Shown here in pieces: positions 30,707-38,741 of a DNA stretch of 64,000 bases. Numbering within the stretch: position 1 is the first letter of the stretch; every line of letters starts with the position of its first letter. This DNA comes from Bradyrhizobiaceae bacterium. GTDB lineage: Bacteria; Pseudomonadota; Alphaproteobacteria; Rhizobiales; Xanthobacteraceae. A program made the translations under genes and the position numbers. The notes under the pieces are model-generated. The model did no database searches and was not told the origin of the DNA. It worked only from the letters and a program-made list of their open reading frames with translations. Where the stretch lies: assembly GCA_020853885.1 (NCBI GenBank), contig JADYXZ010000014.1, forward strand, positions 124,001 to 188,000, given 5' to 3'.

Positions 30707-31101
30707 CACGGACCTTTCGGCGCCGGCTGGAGCCAGCCGAGGAACTGCGCCGCGATGGCGCAAAGGGCACCGCCCACCGCCATCACGATCGGGAACAGGA
30801 TCGACACGCCGGTGAACCAGAACGACATGAGGAGGCCGATCACGCCGGCAACGACCGCTGAAGCGACCAGCACCGGAATGAACGGCACCCTCGAGTGCGC
30901 GAGCACCGACGCGACCACGCCCGCTGCCGCGAAGGCGAGCGCGGTGTTCAACGCGATGCTGATGAAGATGATGAGACCGTCCACCGACCGCTCGACGCTC
31001 GCTGCGCCGAACGAGCCGCCGAGCACGAGCCGATAGGCGACAAGCGTGAAAACGGCGCCGAGGATGATGTAGAGCGCAATGACGCCGAACGGCTTCGTCA
31101 T
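30706..31101 (-). CDS. Four-span membrane protein embedded in the ruv operon
   Basis: 131-residue hydrophobic protein with four predicted spans (~5-25, ~42-66, ~72-95, ~100-122) and no recognisable motif. Its ATG overlaps the ruvA stop and its stop overlaps the ruvB start, so it is translated as an integral part of the operon. I know of no function; a recombination role is not implied by sequence. Its position between ruvA and ruvB is conserved, as far as I recall, in some Bradyrhizobium-type genomes. Confidence 0.85.
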   Translation of the reverse strand: MTKPFGVIALYIILGAVFTLVAYRLVLGGSFGAASVERSVDGLIIFISIALNTALAFAAAGVVASVLAHSRVPFIPVLVASAVVAGVIGLLMSFWFTGVSILFPIVMAVGGALCAIAAQFLGWLQPAPKGP

Positions 31102-31715
31102 TTCGCGAGCTCCTTCAGCCCGAGCCGGATCAGCGCCTGCGTCGTGGCATTGTCGCCTGCGGCCTGCACCGCCGCCGCCACCGCGGCGCTCGCCTGGATT
31201 TCTCCGTAGCCGAGATTGACGAGCGCCGACACGGCGTCCGCCACCGGCTGCGGCGCGCGCTTTTCGCTCACCTCACCCGAGAGCCGCGCCACTGCCGGAT
31301 CGACGCTCGCGAACGCCGGCGCTTTGTCCTTCAGTTCGGCGACGATGCGCTGCGCGAGCTTGCCGCCAACGCCCGGCGTGCGCGCCACCGCCGCCTTGTC
31401 GCCAAGCGCGATCGCGTTGGCGAGCTCGGCGATCTTCAACGTCGACAGCACCGCGAGCGCCACCCGCGCACCCACGCCCTGCACTTCCGTGAGCAGCTTG
31501 AACCATTCGCGCTCGAGATCGCTGGCGAAGCCGTAGAGCCGGATCTGGTCCTCGCGCACCCAGGTCTCGATCGCGAGCGTCGCCGCTTCGCCCGCGGGCG
31601 GCAGCGCCTGCAACGTGCGCGCCGAGCAATGCACGAGGTAGCCGACGCCGTGCACGTCGAGCAGCACCGAGTCGTCGCCATAGGTGTCGATCACCCCGCG
31701 CAGCTTGCCGATCAT
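31098..31715 (-). CDS. ruvA: Holliday junction-binding protein RuvA
   Basis: Tetrameric junction-binding subunit. The 205-residue protein has the N-terminal OB fold ([20 protein letters not shown]), the central helix-hairpin-helix pair ([40 protein letters not shown]) and the C-terminal RuvB-binding domain ([20 protein letters not shown]). Start overlaps the ruvC stop by 4 nt. Confidence 0.98.
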   Translation of the reverse strand: MIGKLRGVIDTYGDDSVLLDVHGVGYLVHCSARTLQALPPAGEAATLAIETWVREDQIRLYGFASDLEREWFKLLTEVQGVGARVALAVLSTLKIAELANAIALGDKAAVARTPGVGGKLAQRIVAELKDKAPAFASVDPAVARLSGEVSEKRAPQPVADAVSALVNLGYGEIQASAAVAAAVQAAGDNATTQALIRLGLKELAK

Positions 31716-32239
31716 CGCCCGCTCCCGGCCGCGATGCGCAACGCCGGCGCGCTGCGGTGATGCGCGTGGCAGATCGCGATCGCCAGCGCATCGCAGGCGT
31801 CTTCCGTCTCCGGATTCGCCTTCGGCAGCAGCACCCCGATCATCATCCGCACCTGCGCCTTCTCCGCGCGCCCCGCGCCCACCACGGATTTCTTCACGAG
31901 GTTCGGCGCGTATTCGGCGACTTTCAAGCCCGCCTGCGCCGGCACCAAGAGCGCGATCCCGCGCGCCTGCCCGAGCTTCAGCGCCCCCCGGGCGTCGGCA
32001 TTGACGAAGGTCTCTTCGACGGCCGCCTCGGCCGGCGCGTAGCGCGCGAGCACCGCCGCGATCCCCTCGTGCAGCACGGCAAGCCGGGCGGCGAGCGCCG
32101 CCTTGTCGCTCGTCTCCACCGACCCGCAGGCCACGAAGGAAAGCGAATTCCCAACGGTCTCGATTACCCCCCAGCCCGTGCGCCGGAGGCCCGGGTCGAG
32201 GCCGAGGATACGGACGGTTCCGGAGCGATTCGGGCGCAT
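31712..32239 (-). CDS. ruvC: Holliday junction resolvase RuvC
   Basis: RNase H-fold endonuclease that cuts Holliday junctions. The 175-residue protein has the catalytic Asp in [19 protein letters not shown], the Glu in AAVEETFVN and the C-terminal acidic pair in [15 protein letters not shown]. Start at 32239 ([11 protein letters not shown]) gives the family length; the longer frame crosses into the TauE promoter region. First gene of ruvC-ruvA-membrane protein-ruvB-ybgC, all with 1-4 nt overlaps. Confidence 0.97.
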   Translation of the reverse strand: MRPNRSGTVRILGLDPGLRRTGWGVIETVGNSLSFVACGSVETSDKAALAARLAVLHEGIAAVLARYAPAEAAVEETFVNADARGALKLGQARGIALLVPAQAGLKVAEYAPNLVKKSVVGAGRAEKAQVRMMIGVLLPKANPETEDACDALAIAICHAHHRSAPALRIAAGSGR

Positions 32240-32349
32240 GCTTGTTGATAACCCTCGCCGGGCCGTCCGCCTATCGCACCTGCCACGGCCGCCGGTCGCA
32301 TTGGTGCGCCCCAATTGCTACAGGAAATCCCGCTCGCCGGAATCCCCTT

Positions 32350-33129
32350 GTGCTCGATTTCCCCGATTCCTCCCATTTTGCCGCGCTCCTTGCGGACCCG
32401 CGCTTCTATGCGGTGCTTGCCGTCACGATCCTGTCGGGCGTGGTGCGCGGCTTTTCCGGCTTCGGCTCGGCATTAATTTATATCCCGCTGGTCAGCGCGA
32501 TCTACGACCCGAAGATCGCCTCGGCCTCCTTCATCCTCATGGATTTCTTCTGCACGGCGCCCTTCGCCTGGCGCCTCTATCCGATCTCCAACAAGCGCGA
32601 GATCTGGCCGCTGACCGTTGCGGCGGCCCTCACCATTCCGCTCGGTGCCATGCTGCTGCGCTATCTCGACCCGGTCGTCATGCGCTGGTCGATCGCCGTC
32701 GTCATCTTCCTGTTGCTCGCCGTGCTGGTCTCGGGCTGGCGCTTTCCCGGCAAGCCGACAACGCCGCTCACCGTCGGCGTGGGGCTGGTGTCCGGCATCT
32801 CCGGCGGCGCAGCGCAGCTCATCGGTCCCTTCACGATCATCTACTGGCTCGGCAGTCCCAATCCCGTGGCGGTCGTGCGCGCCAACCTGATGGTGTTCTT
32901 CGCACTCGGCGGCGCCGTGATCGTGCTCACCTATATTGTGCAGGAATTGTTCACGGCGAACGTCATCGCGCTGACGCTTCTGATCGCCGCATCCTATGTG
33001 CTGACGCTGAACGCGGGCGCCCGCCTGTTCCGCGCCTCATCGGAGTCGGCCTATCGCAAGGCGGCCTACGCCATCGTCGCCGCGTCGGCCTTCATCAGCC
33101 TGCCGCTGTTCGACGGCCTGCTGCGCTAG
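32350..33129 (+). CDS. TauE/SafE-family sulfite/organosulfonate exporter-like permease
   Basis: 259-residue inner-membrane protein with about eight spans. The family repeat appears twice: GVVRGFSGFGSALIYIPLVS near residue 35 and GVGLVSGISGGAAQLIGPFT near 145. The GTG start at 32350 (VLDFPDSSHFAALL) is chosen because upstream residues are not family-like and overlap the ruvC promoter zone. Substrate is unknown. Divergent from ruvC. Confidence 0.88.
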   Translation: MLDFPDSSHFAALLADPRFYAVLAVTILSGVVRGFSGFGSALIYIPLVSAIYDPKIASASFILMDFFCTAPFAWRLYPISNKREIWPLTVAAALTIPLGAMLLRYLDPVVMRWSIAVVIFLLLAVLVSGWRFPGKPTTPLTVGVGLVSGISGGAAQLIGPFTIIYWLGSPNPVAVVRANLMVFFALGGAVIVLTYIVQELFTANVIALTLLIAASYVLTLNAGARLFRASSESAYRKAAYAIVAASAFISLPLFDGLLR

Positions 33130-33350
33130 AGCGTAATCCCGAAAAGCCGCGCGGCGGGCGCTCCACACCGTACCGCACCCGGTATCCGAATGCAGAAATC
33201 CGAAGGAACGTCCGCGTCAGGTTAGCCGCGCATCAACTACGTCACACGGCTTCATAGAACTGTCACATACGGCGAACGCAAACTAAATCATTCGAAACGA
33301 CCTTGGCCTAGTGAGCGAGTGCTGCCTGCCTGCTTTTTCCGAGGCCGTTC
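33130..33350. other. Leader region of the EAL-GGDEF gene
   Basis: 221 nt without genes. It contains two GTCACA words 21 nt apart (33241 and 33262), which resemble Pho-box units but lack a convincing middle unit. No terminator was recognised for the upstream permease gene. Confidence 0.4.
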
Positions 33351-35159
33351 ATGAGTTTGCCTGCCGCCCGTGAGGCGACCCCGCTTCCGTTGGATACGCG
33401 GATCGCGCGGGACCACATCATTTCGCTCGCCAAGCTCGTCATCGACCCCGCGCTGCAGCCGATTGTCGAGATCAATACCGGGGCGGTGTACGGCTACGAA
33501 GCCCTGATGCGCGGGCACGAACGCCTCGGGCTCAATTCGCCGATCGAACTGCTCGACCGCGCCGCCGAGATCAACCGCCTCGAAGAGCTCGAGCGCATGC
33601 TCTATGCCCGCGCGATCGTGAAATTCAGCTCGCTGTCCAAGGTCGCCGGCAAGCGGCTTTTCATCAACGTCGACGGCCGCAACTTCCGCGACGGAAATTC
33701 GCTGCTTTCGGCGCTGGACGACGCCCTGCGCGGACGGCGCATCCCGCATTCGTCGATCTGCATCGAGCTTTCCGAGCGGCACAACAACGCGTCGCTGCCC
33801 GAATTCGCCGAAATGGTGAAGCGCCTGCACCGCGCCGGAACCCGCATCGCCATCGACGATTTCGGCATCGGCCATTCGGAACTGAAGCTCCTCTGCGATC
33901 ACGGCCTCGACTACATCAAGGTCGACCGCCACTTCATCCGCGGCAGCGCCGAGAGCGAGCGCAAGCGCCTGTTCGTGACCACGATCGTCGACCTCGCGCA
34001 CGTGCTCGGCATCCGCGTCATCGCCGAGGGCATCGAAACCGAGGCCGACTACATCGCCGCACGCGAGGCCGGCTGCGATCTCGCGCAGGGCTATTTCATC
34101 GCCCGGCCGACCTGCGAAATCGAGGAACTGCTGGAAACTTATCCGCACGTCGTCGCCGCCCGCGCCAACCGCCGGCGCCAGCGCCGGACCGATGCCCTCC
34201 TCGTCCGCAGCCAGATGATCGTGCTGCCGACGCTGCTCGAAGACACGCACCCGGAAACCGCCTTCGAGCACTTCTACAATTCGCCCGAGCAGACCTTCTT
34301 TCCGGTCGTCGATGCGGCCGGCGTGCCGCGCGGCATCCTGCACGAGAAGAAGCTCAAGCGGTTCATCTATATGCCGTTCGGCCGAGATCTCCTGCGCAAC
34401 CGATCGTTCAGGCAGACGATCTATTCCTTCATCACGCCCTGCCCGATCGTCGACGTGAACACCGACGCCGAGCGCATTCTGGAAATCTTCGCCAACGCCC
34501 GCGAGACCAACGGCATCATCCTGACGGAAAACGCCAGGTATGTCGGCGTCCTGTCCGCGGCCGCGCTGCTGAAGATCCTGAACGAGAAGCAGTTACAGCA
34601 GGCCCAGGATCAGAACCCGCTGACCGAGCTGCCCGGCAACCTGTCGATCAGCGACTACGTGACCATTGCCGCGCTCGACGGCGACGTCGACCGCTACTTC
34701 TGCTATTTCGATTTCGATCACTTCAAGCCGTTCAACGACCGTTACGGCTTCCAGCACGGCGACCGCGCGATCAACCTGTTCGCCGCCCTCCTGCGCCGTC
34801 ATTTCGGCGGGAGCGATGCCTTTCTCGGCCATGTCGGCGGCGACGACTTCTTTGCCGGTTGCCAGGGACGCAGCGCCGAGGAAATCGACGCGACGATCGT
34901 CGGCCTCGTCGAGGACTTCGAGCAGGCGGTTGTCGGGCTCTATGAGCCGGCGGACCAGCAGTCCGGCTACATCCTGGGCATGGACCGTGACGGCCGGCAG
35001 CGCCGCTTTCCGCTCATGCGGTGCAGCGCCGCCATCGTGCACCTGCCGCGCGGGCTCACCACCAACGATCTGAACCGCATCGACGCGCTGATCGCCGAAG
35101 CGAAATCCGAGGCGAAGCGATCGGCCACGCCGGTCGTACGGCGCCGCTTCGAAATGTGA
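33351..35159 (+). CDS. EAL-CBS-like-GGDEF cyclic-di-GMP signalling protein
   Basis: 602-residue soluble protein with reversed domain order. EAL phosphodiesterase domain at ~30-270: GYEALMR, FINVDGRNF, IAIDDFGIGHSELK, YIKVDRHFI, AEGIET and AQGYFIARP keep the metal and catalytic residues, so it should hydrolyse c-di-GMP. Residues ~290-425 look like a CBS pair (FFPVVDAAGVPRGILHEKKL, PIVDVNTDAERILEIF). GGDEF domain at ~430-590 has GGDDF at ~497 and no RxxD inhibitory site. The layout resembles known EAL-CBS-GGDEF proteins. No signal peptide or membrane span; no ribosome-binding site is obvious. Confidence 0.92.
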   Translation: MSLPAAREATPLPLDTRIARDHIISLAKLVIDPALQPIVEINTGAVYGYEALMRGHERLGLNSPIELLDRAAEINRLEELERMLYARAIVKFSSLSKVAGKRLFINVDGRNFRDGNSLLSALDDALRGRRIPHSSICIELSERHNNASLPEFAEMVKRLHRAGTRIAIDDFGIGHSELKLLCDHGLDYIKVDRHFIRGSAESERKRLFVTTIVDLAHVLGIRVIAEGIETEADYIAAREAGCDLAQGYFIARPTCEIEELLETYPHVVAARANRRRQRRTDALLVRSQMIVLPTLLEDTHPETAFEHFYNSPEQTFFPVVDAAGVPRGILHEKKLKRFIYMPFGRDLLRNRSFRQTIYSFITPCPIVDVNTDAERILEIFANARETNGIILTENARYVGVLSAAALLKILNEKQLQQAQDQNPLTELPGNLSISDYVTIAALDGDVDRYFCYFDFDHFKPFNDRYGFQHGDRAINLFAALLRRHFGGSDAFLGHVGGDDFFAGCQGRSAEEIDATIVGLVEDFEQAVVGLYEPADQQSGYILGMDRDGRQRRFPLMRCSAAIVHLPRGLTTNDLNRIDALIAEAKSEAKRSATPVVRRRFEM

Positions 35160-35165
35160 GCGCGG

Positions 35166-35912
35166 TCAGGCGCTCATCTTCGCCATGAGCGAATCCGAGA
35201 CCTCGAAATTGGCATAGACGTTCTGCACGTCGTCGTTGTCTTCGAGCGCCTCGATCAGCCGCAGCACCTTCTCGCCGTCCGCATCGGCGACCGGCACCGC
35301 GTTCTGCGGCCGCCACACGAGCCCGCTTTTGCGCGGCTCGCCGAACTTCGCCTCCAGCGTTCGCGCCACCTCGTGCAGGTTTTCCGCGGCGCAGACGATC
35401 TCGTGCCCCGCATCGGACGAGTTCACGTCATCGGCGCCGGCTTCGATCGCCGCATCCAGCATCGCGTCGGCCGAAGCCTTGTCCGCGTCGTACTCGATTG
35501 CGCCGACGCGATTGAACATGAAGGAGACGGCGCCGGTCTCGGCGAGGCTGCCGCCGCTCTTCGTGAAGGTCGCGCGCACTTCGGAAGCGGTGCGGTTGCG
35601 GTTGTCGGTCAGCGCCTCGACGATGAAGGCGACCCCGCCCGGCCCGTAGCCCTCGTAGCGGATTTCGTCGTAGCTCTCGGCGTCGCCGCCCTGCGATTTC
35701 TTGATCGCGCGCTCGATGTTGTCTTTCGGCATGTTCTCGGCGCGCGCCGCGAGCACGGCCGCGCGCAGCCGCGGGTTCATCGCAGGATCGGGAAGGCCGA
35801 GCTTTGCCGCTACCGTGATTTCGCGGGCGAGCTTGGAAAAAAGCTTCGAGCGGGCCGCGTCGGCACGGCCCTTCTTGTGCATGATGTTCTTGAATTGTGA
35901 ATGGCCGGCCAT
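35166..35912 (-). CDS. yebC: YebC/PmpR-family protein (TACO1-like)
   Basis: 248-residue protein starting [20 protein letters not shown], the diagnostic YebC N-terminus. It continues with [20 protein letters not shown] and [20 protein letters not shown]. Members are described as DNA-binding regulators, and more recently as ribosome-associated factors that ease translation of proline-rich stretches; which role applies here cannot be told. In many proteobacteria yebC lies upstream of ruvC; here it is 3 kb away behind two plus-strand genes. Confidence 0.96.
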   Translation of the reverse strand: MAGHSQFKNIMHKKGRADAARSKLFSKLAREITVAAKLGLPDPAMNPRLRAAVLAARAENMPKDNIERAIKKSQGGDAESYDEIRYEGYGPGGVAFIVEALTDNRNRTASEVRATFTKSGGSLAETGAVSFMFNRVGAIEYDADKASADAMLDAAIEAGADDVNSSDAGHEIVCAAENLHEVARTLEAKFGEPRKSGLVWRPQNAVPVADADGEKVLRLIEALEDNDDVQNVYANFEVSDSLMAKMSA

Positions 35913-36007
35913 GGGGCCCTGAACCTCTGCTCTGCGATGATCGGCGGCCTATATAGTTTGCCGGATTTTCCCTGTCATCCCGTCTGCAAGGGCGGGGGGC
36001 GGCAGCG

Positions 36008-36835
36008 CTATTCCGCCGTCCAGAAGGCCGGCCGCGCTTCCTCCAGCACCGCGCCGATGCGCACCGGCGCGACGCGCTGCGCGAGCCCCGTATCGTCGTC
36101 GATCTCCACGGCAAGGCCCGACAGCGCGCCCGGCCCGGTCGCCGCCTCGAAGCGCGAAGCCGGCATCTTGGTCAGAAACCGCCGCACCGGCTCGTCCTTC
36201 GCCATGCCGATGACGCTGTCATAGTCGCCGCACATGCCGACGTCGGTCATATAGGCGGTGCCGCCGGCGAGAACGCGATGGTCCGCCGTCGGCACATGCG
36301 TATGCGTGCCGATCACGAGGCTGACGCGGCCGTCGAGATGATGCGCGATCGCCTGTTTCTCGCTCGACGCCTCGGCGTGCATGTCGACGATGATCGCATC
36401 GCACCCCTGCTTCAGCGGGATCGCCTCGATCTCGCGCTCGATCGCCGCGAACGGGTCGTCGAGCGCGTCCATGAACACGCGCCCCATGAGATTGACCACG
36501 AGCACGCGCGCGCCGTTCTTGGCCGGCGCCACCACCGAGCCGCGCCCCGGCGTGCCCGGCGGATAGTTGAGCGGGCGCAGCAGATGCGGGGCGCGCTCGA
36601 TGAACACCATCGCCTCGCGCTGGTCCCAGGCATGGTTGCCGAGCGTGATGACGTCGGCGCCGGCATCGATGAATTCCTGATAGATCACCTCGGTGATCCC
36701 GAAGCCGCCCGCCGCGTTCTCGCCGTTCAGCACGACGAAATCGAGCTTCCAGTCGGCGATCAGGCGCGGCAGCCGCTCGGCGACGAGCACTCGCCCCGAC
36801 CGGCCGACCACATCACCCAGGAACAAGAGACGCAT
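36008..36835 (-). CDS. YmdB-type metallophosphoesterase (TIGR00282)
   Basis: 275-residue calcineurin-like phosphodiesterase. Metal-binding motifs are visible in order: MRLLFLGDVVGRSGR, VLNGENAAGGFGI, TLGNHAWDQREAM, DMHAEASSEKQA and GTHTHVPTADHR. Characterised relatives (YmdB) hydrolyse 2',3'-cyclic nucleotides. It follows the 5-formyl-THF cyclo-ligase gene by 4 nt in the same operon, a common alphaproteobacterial pairing. Confidence 0.94.
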   Translation of the reverse strand: MRLLFLGDVVGRSGRVLVAERLPRLIADWKLDFVVLNGENAAGGFGITEVIYQEFIDAGADVITLGNHAWDQREAMVFIERAPHLLRPLNYPPGTPGRGSVVAPAKNGARVLVVNLMGRVFMDALDDPFAAIEREIEAIPLKQGCDAIIVDMHAEASSEKQAIAHHLDGRVSLVIGTHTHVPTADHRVLAGGTAYMTDVGMCGDYDSVIGMAKDEPVRRFLTKMPASRFEAATGPGALSGLAVEIDDDTGLAQRVAPVRIGAVLEEARPAFWTAE

Positions 36836-36839
36836 GCAT

Positions 36840-37427
36840 TCATGCTCCGCGGCAATCGATGGCTTCCCGTTCGGTTAGCACGAGATCGAGCCGTGCGTCG
36901 TGGGAAAGCGCGGGGACTTCGTCGAATTCCTGCATCGCGAAGGCGATGCCGATCGCCGTGACCGGCTTCTTCGCCCGCAGCGATTGGATGGTCCTGTCGT
37001 AATAGCCGGCGCCATAGCCGATCCGGTGCCCCTGCCGGTCGAAGGCGGCGAGCGGCACGATCATGATGTCCGGCTCGACCTCCGGCGCCGCGGCGTCCGG
37101 CTCGCAAATGTTCCACTGACCCTTCACCAAAGGCGCGCCGATGCTCCAGGCGCGCATGGAGAGTGCCTGCCCGCGGCCGACGATCTTCGGCAGCGCGAGC
37201 TGCGCACCGGCCTCCGCGTAGCGCCGCAGGAGCGGCAGCGGATTGATCTCGCTTTTGATCGGCATGAAGCCGGAAACGATCGTTCCCGCTCGCGGCGCGA
37301 CCGGCAGGGGACGCGCGGCGATCGCCTCGGCCGCAGCCGCGCGTGCTTCGGGCGCAAGCGCGTCGCGGCGAGCCAATGCTTCGGTGCGGAGTTCGGTTTT
37401 TCGCGCAGCGATGTCGGCAATATTCAT
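36840..37427 (-). CDS. 5-formyltetrahydrofolate cyclo-ligase
   Basis: ATP-dependent conversion of 5-formyl-THF to 5,10-methenyl-THF (ygfA/fau family). The 195-residue protein shows the N-terminal basic helix (ARKTELRTEALARRDALAPE), the substrate loop FMPIKSEINPLPLL and the nucleotide-binding RIGYGAGYYDRTIQ. It lies downstream of zapA and the 6S RNA, the order zapA-ssrS-ygfA known across proteobacteria. Confidence 0.95.
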   Translation of the reverse strand: MNIADIAARKTELRTEALARRDALAPEARAAAAEAIAARPLPVAPRAGTIVSGFMPIKSEINPLPLLRRYAEAGAQLALPKIVGRGQALSMRAWSIGAPLVKGQWNICEPDAAAPEVEPDIMIVPLAAFDRQGHRIGYGAGYYDRTIQSLRAKKPVTAIGIAFAMQEFDEVPALSHDARLDLVLTEREAIDCRGA

Positions 37428-37441
37428 CGATCAAAACCAGC

Positions 37442-37500
37442 CGTCACCCTGAGGTGCGACCCCGGAGCAACACGAGCGCCGGGGCCTCGAAGGATAACGG
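37442..37500. repeat. Palindromic intergenic repeat between 6S RNA and 5-FCL
   Basis: Imperfect inverted element beginning CCGTCACCCTGAGGTGC and ending CCTCGAAGGATAACGG, with a GC-rich interior (ACCCCGG/CCGGGG arms). The pattern is the family of rhizobial palindromic elements also present at 44864-44980. Confidence 0.7.
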
Positions 37501-37511
37501 TACAAACGAAA

Positions 37512-37672
37512 GTGCGGAGCCGCAAAAGCCGTCAGAGACAGCGATCCCGGGAAACCTACGAAGTAGGTGGGCGCCGTATGTCCGAGTCCACGGACAAGGA
37601 CAGGCACAGCTCCCGTTGGGATCGATAAGGCCCCGGGGAAATGGTCTCCGGACGCACCCCGCAGCCCCGCAC
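37512..37672 (-). ncRNA. ssrS: 6S RNA
   Basis: Global regulator that mimics an open promoter and binds sigma-70 RNA polymerase. On the minus strand a 161-nt region is bounded by a long closing stem, GTGCGGGGCTGC (37661-37672) with GCGGCTCCGCAC (37512-37523), 12 bp including two G-U pairs. Inside are a hairpin ACCTACTTCGTAGGT and the CCGGGGCCTTAT stretch I associate with alphaproteobacterial 6S. Position between zapA and 5-FCL is the canonical ssrS locus. Exact ends are estimates. Confidence 0.8.
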
Positions 37673-37714
37673 GAACAATGTAGGCGCAACCGCGTGACGC
37701 CGCCAGCCCTCGCT

Positions 37715-37827
37715 GGTCATTCCGGGGCGCGAGCGAAGCGAGCGAGCCCGGAATCCAAGCGGCGCTGTCACTTGCTGAAATGTTGATGGATTCCGGGCCC
37801 GGCGCTTCGCGCCGTCCCGGAATGACG
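37715..37827. repeat. Nested palindromic repeat downstream of zapA
   Basis: Two facing units: GTCATTCCGGGGCGCGAGC...CCCGGAATCC (37716-37755) and GGATTCCGGGCCCGGCGC...CCCGGAATGAC (37788-37826). They are mutually inverted and form one large stem-loop. It lies between the zapA stop and the 6S RNA. Confidence 0.75.
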
Positions 37828-37835
37828 AGAGGGGT

Positions 37836-38219
37836 TCAACCCAGCGCGACGTTCGGGCCGGGCCGTCCGTTCAGGCTGTGCGCGAGCTGCTCGATGCGGT
37901 CGGCGGCACTTTCGATCGTATCGGCGAACGCCCGCTCGTGCGCCTCGACGCGTTCGCCCATGGCGAGCCGCGACTCCTGCAGGCTCTCGATCTCCTGCTC
38001 GCAGCCCTTGATGCGGCGCTTGGCTTCGGCAAGCTCGTCCGCGACCATGAGCGCGGCCATCACCGTGAGCCGCGTGTCGCCGATCTCGCCGAACGACTCG
38101 CGCAGCCGCCCGATGCGCCCGTCGAGCTCGCGCGCGAGCCGCGTGAGATGGTCTTCCTGCCCGTCGTCGCATGCCATGCGATAGACGCGGCCGTTGATGG
38201 TGACACTCACCTGCGCCAT
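37836..38219 (-). CDS. zapA: Cell division protein ZapA
   Basis: FtsZ-ring stabiliser. The 127-residue protein starts MAQVSVTINGRVYRMACDDG, the ZapA signature, with HLTRLARELDGRIGRLRESF and MAALMVADELAEAKRRI, then a C-terminal coiled coil (~residues 70-115). The ATG at 38219 is preferred to one 15 nt upstream. It is downstream of the DUF4164 gene and upstream of ssrS. Confidence 0.93.
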   Translation of the reverse strand: MAQVSVTINGRVYRMACDDGQEDHLTRLARELDGRIGRLRESFGEIGDTRLTVMAALMVADELAEAKRRIKGCEQEIESLQESRLAMGERVEAHERAFADTIESAADRIEQLAHSLNGRPGPNVALG

Positions 38220-38239
38220 CGGTTCCCGCTCCAACGCAA

Positions 38240-38530
38240 CTAGTGTTCCTGCCCGGCGAGCACGCTGCGGATCGTCTCCGCCGCCCGGTCGAGCCGCCGC
38301 GACACCTCGCGATTGGCTGCCTCGAGATCCACCGAGCGAGCGCGCACCTGGTCGAGCTCCGCCGCGAGCTTCGAGCGGTCGCTGCCGAACGCCTGCAGCT
38401 GCGCCTCGAGCGCGTCGCGCTGCCGGTCCTCTTCGTGCCGCCGGTTGACCGCGGCCTCGAGCATGTCGATTGCGGAATTTAGCCGACGGCTCGCCCGCTC
38501 CAGCGGCGACTCATCCCCATTCTGCCGCAT
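38240..38530 (-). CDS. DUF4164-type coiled-coil protein
   Basis: 96-residue, almost entirely helical protein ([60 protein letters not shown]) characteristic of DUF4164, a small alphaproteobacterial coiled-coil family always found just upstream of zapA. Function unknown; a division role is inferred from this linkage, possibly as an analogue of ZapB. Start at 38530 is the most plausible of two ATGs. Confidence 0.85.
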   Translation of the reverse strand: MRQNGDESPLERASRRLNSAIDMLEAAVNRRHEEDRQRDALEAQLQAFGSDRSKLAAELDQVRARSVDLEAANREVSRRLDRAAETIRSVLAGQEH

Positions 38531-38741
38531 TACGAATCCCACTGCAGATTGCACAGTAAAAGGGTGCACGGCACCCCCAGTCAATCATTTCGCCGCGTTG
38601 ACAGGGGGGTGGCGGGTGTTATCTGTGCGCACCTTCCGGGCAGGGTCCGAGCGCGCGAACTTGCCCCGCGCGACTCGTGATATGGAGCGGACCCCGCCCG
38701 CCGACCAGCGACAAGCGCAAAACCGGAGCGCGAGACCGGAA

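Noticed and set aside
33240-33270. Possible PhoB box before the EAL-GGDEF gene
   Set aside because: Two GTCACA words are 21 nt apart but the middle unit is poor and overall match to the Pho-box consensus is weak.
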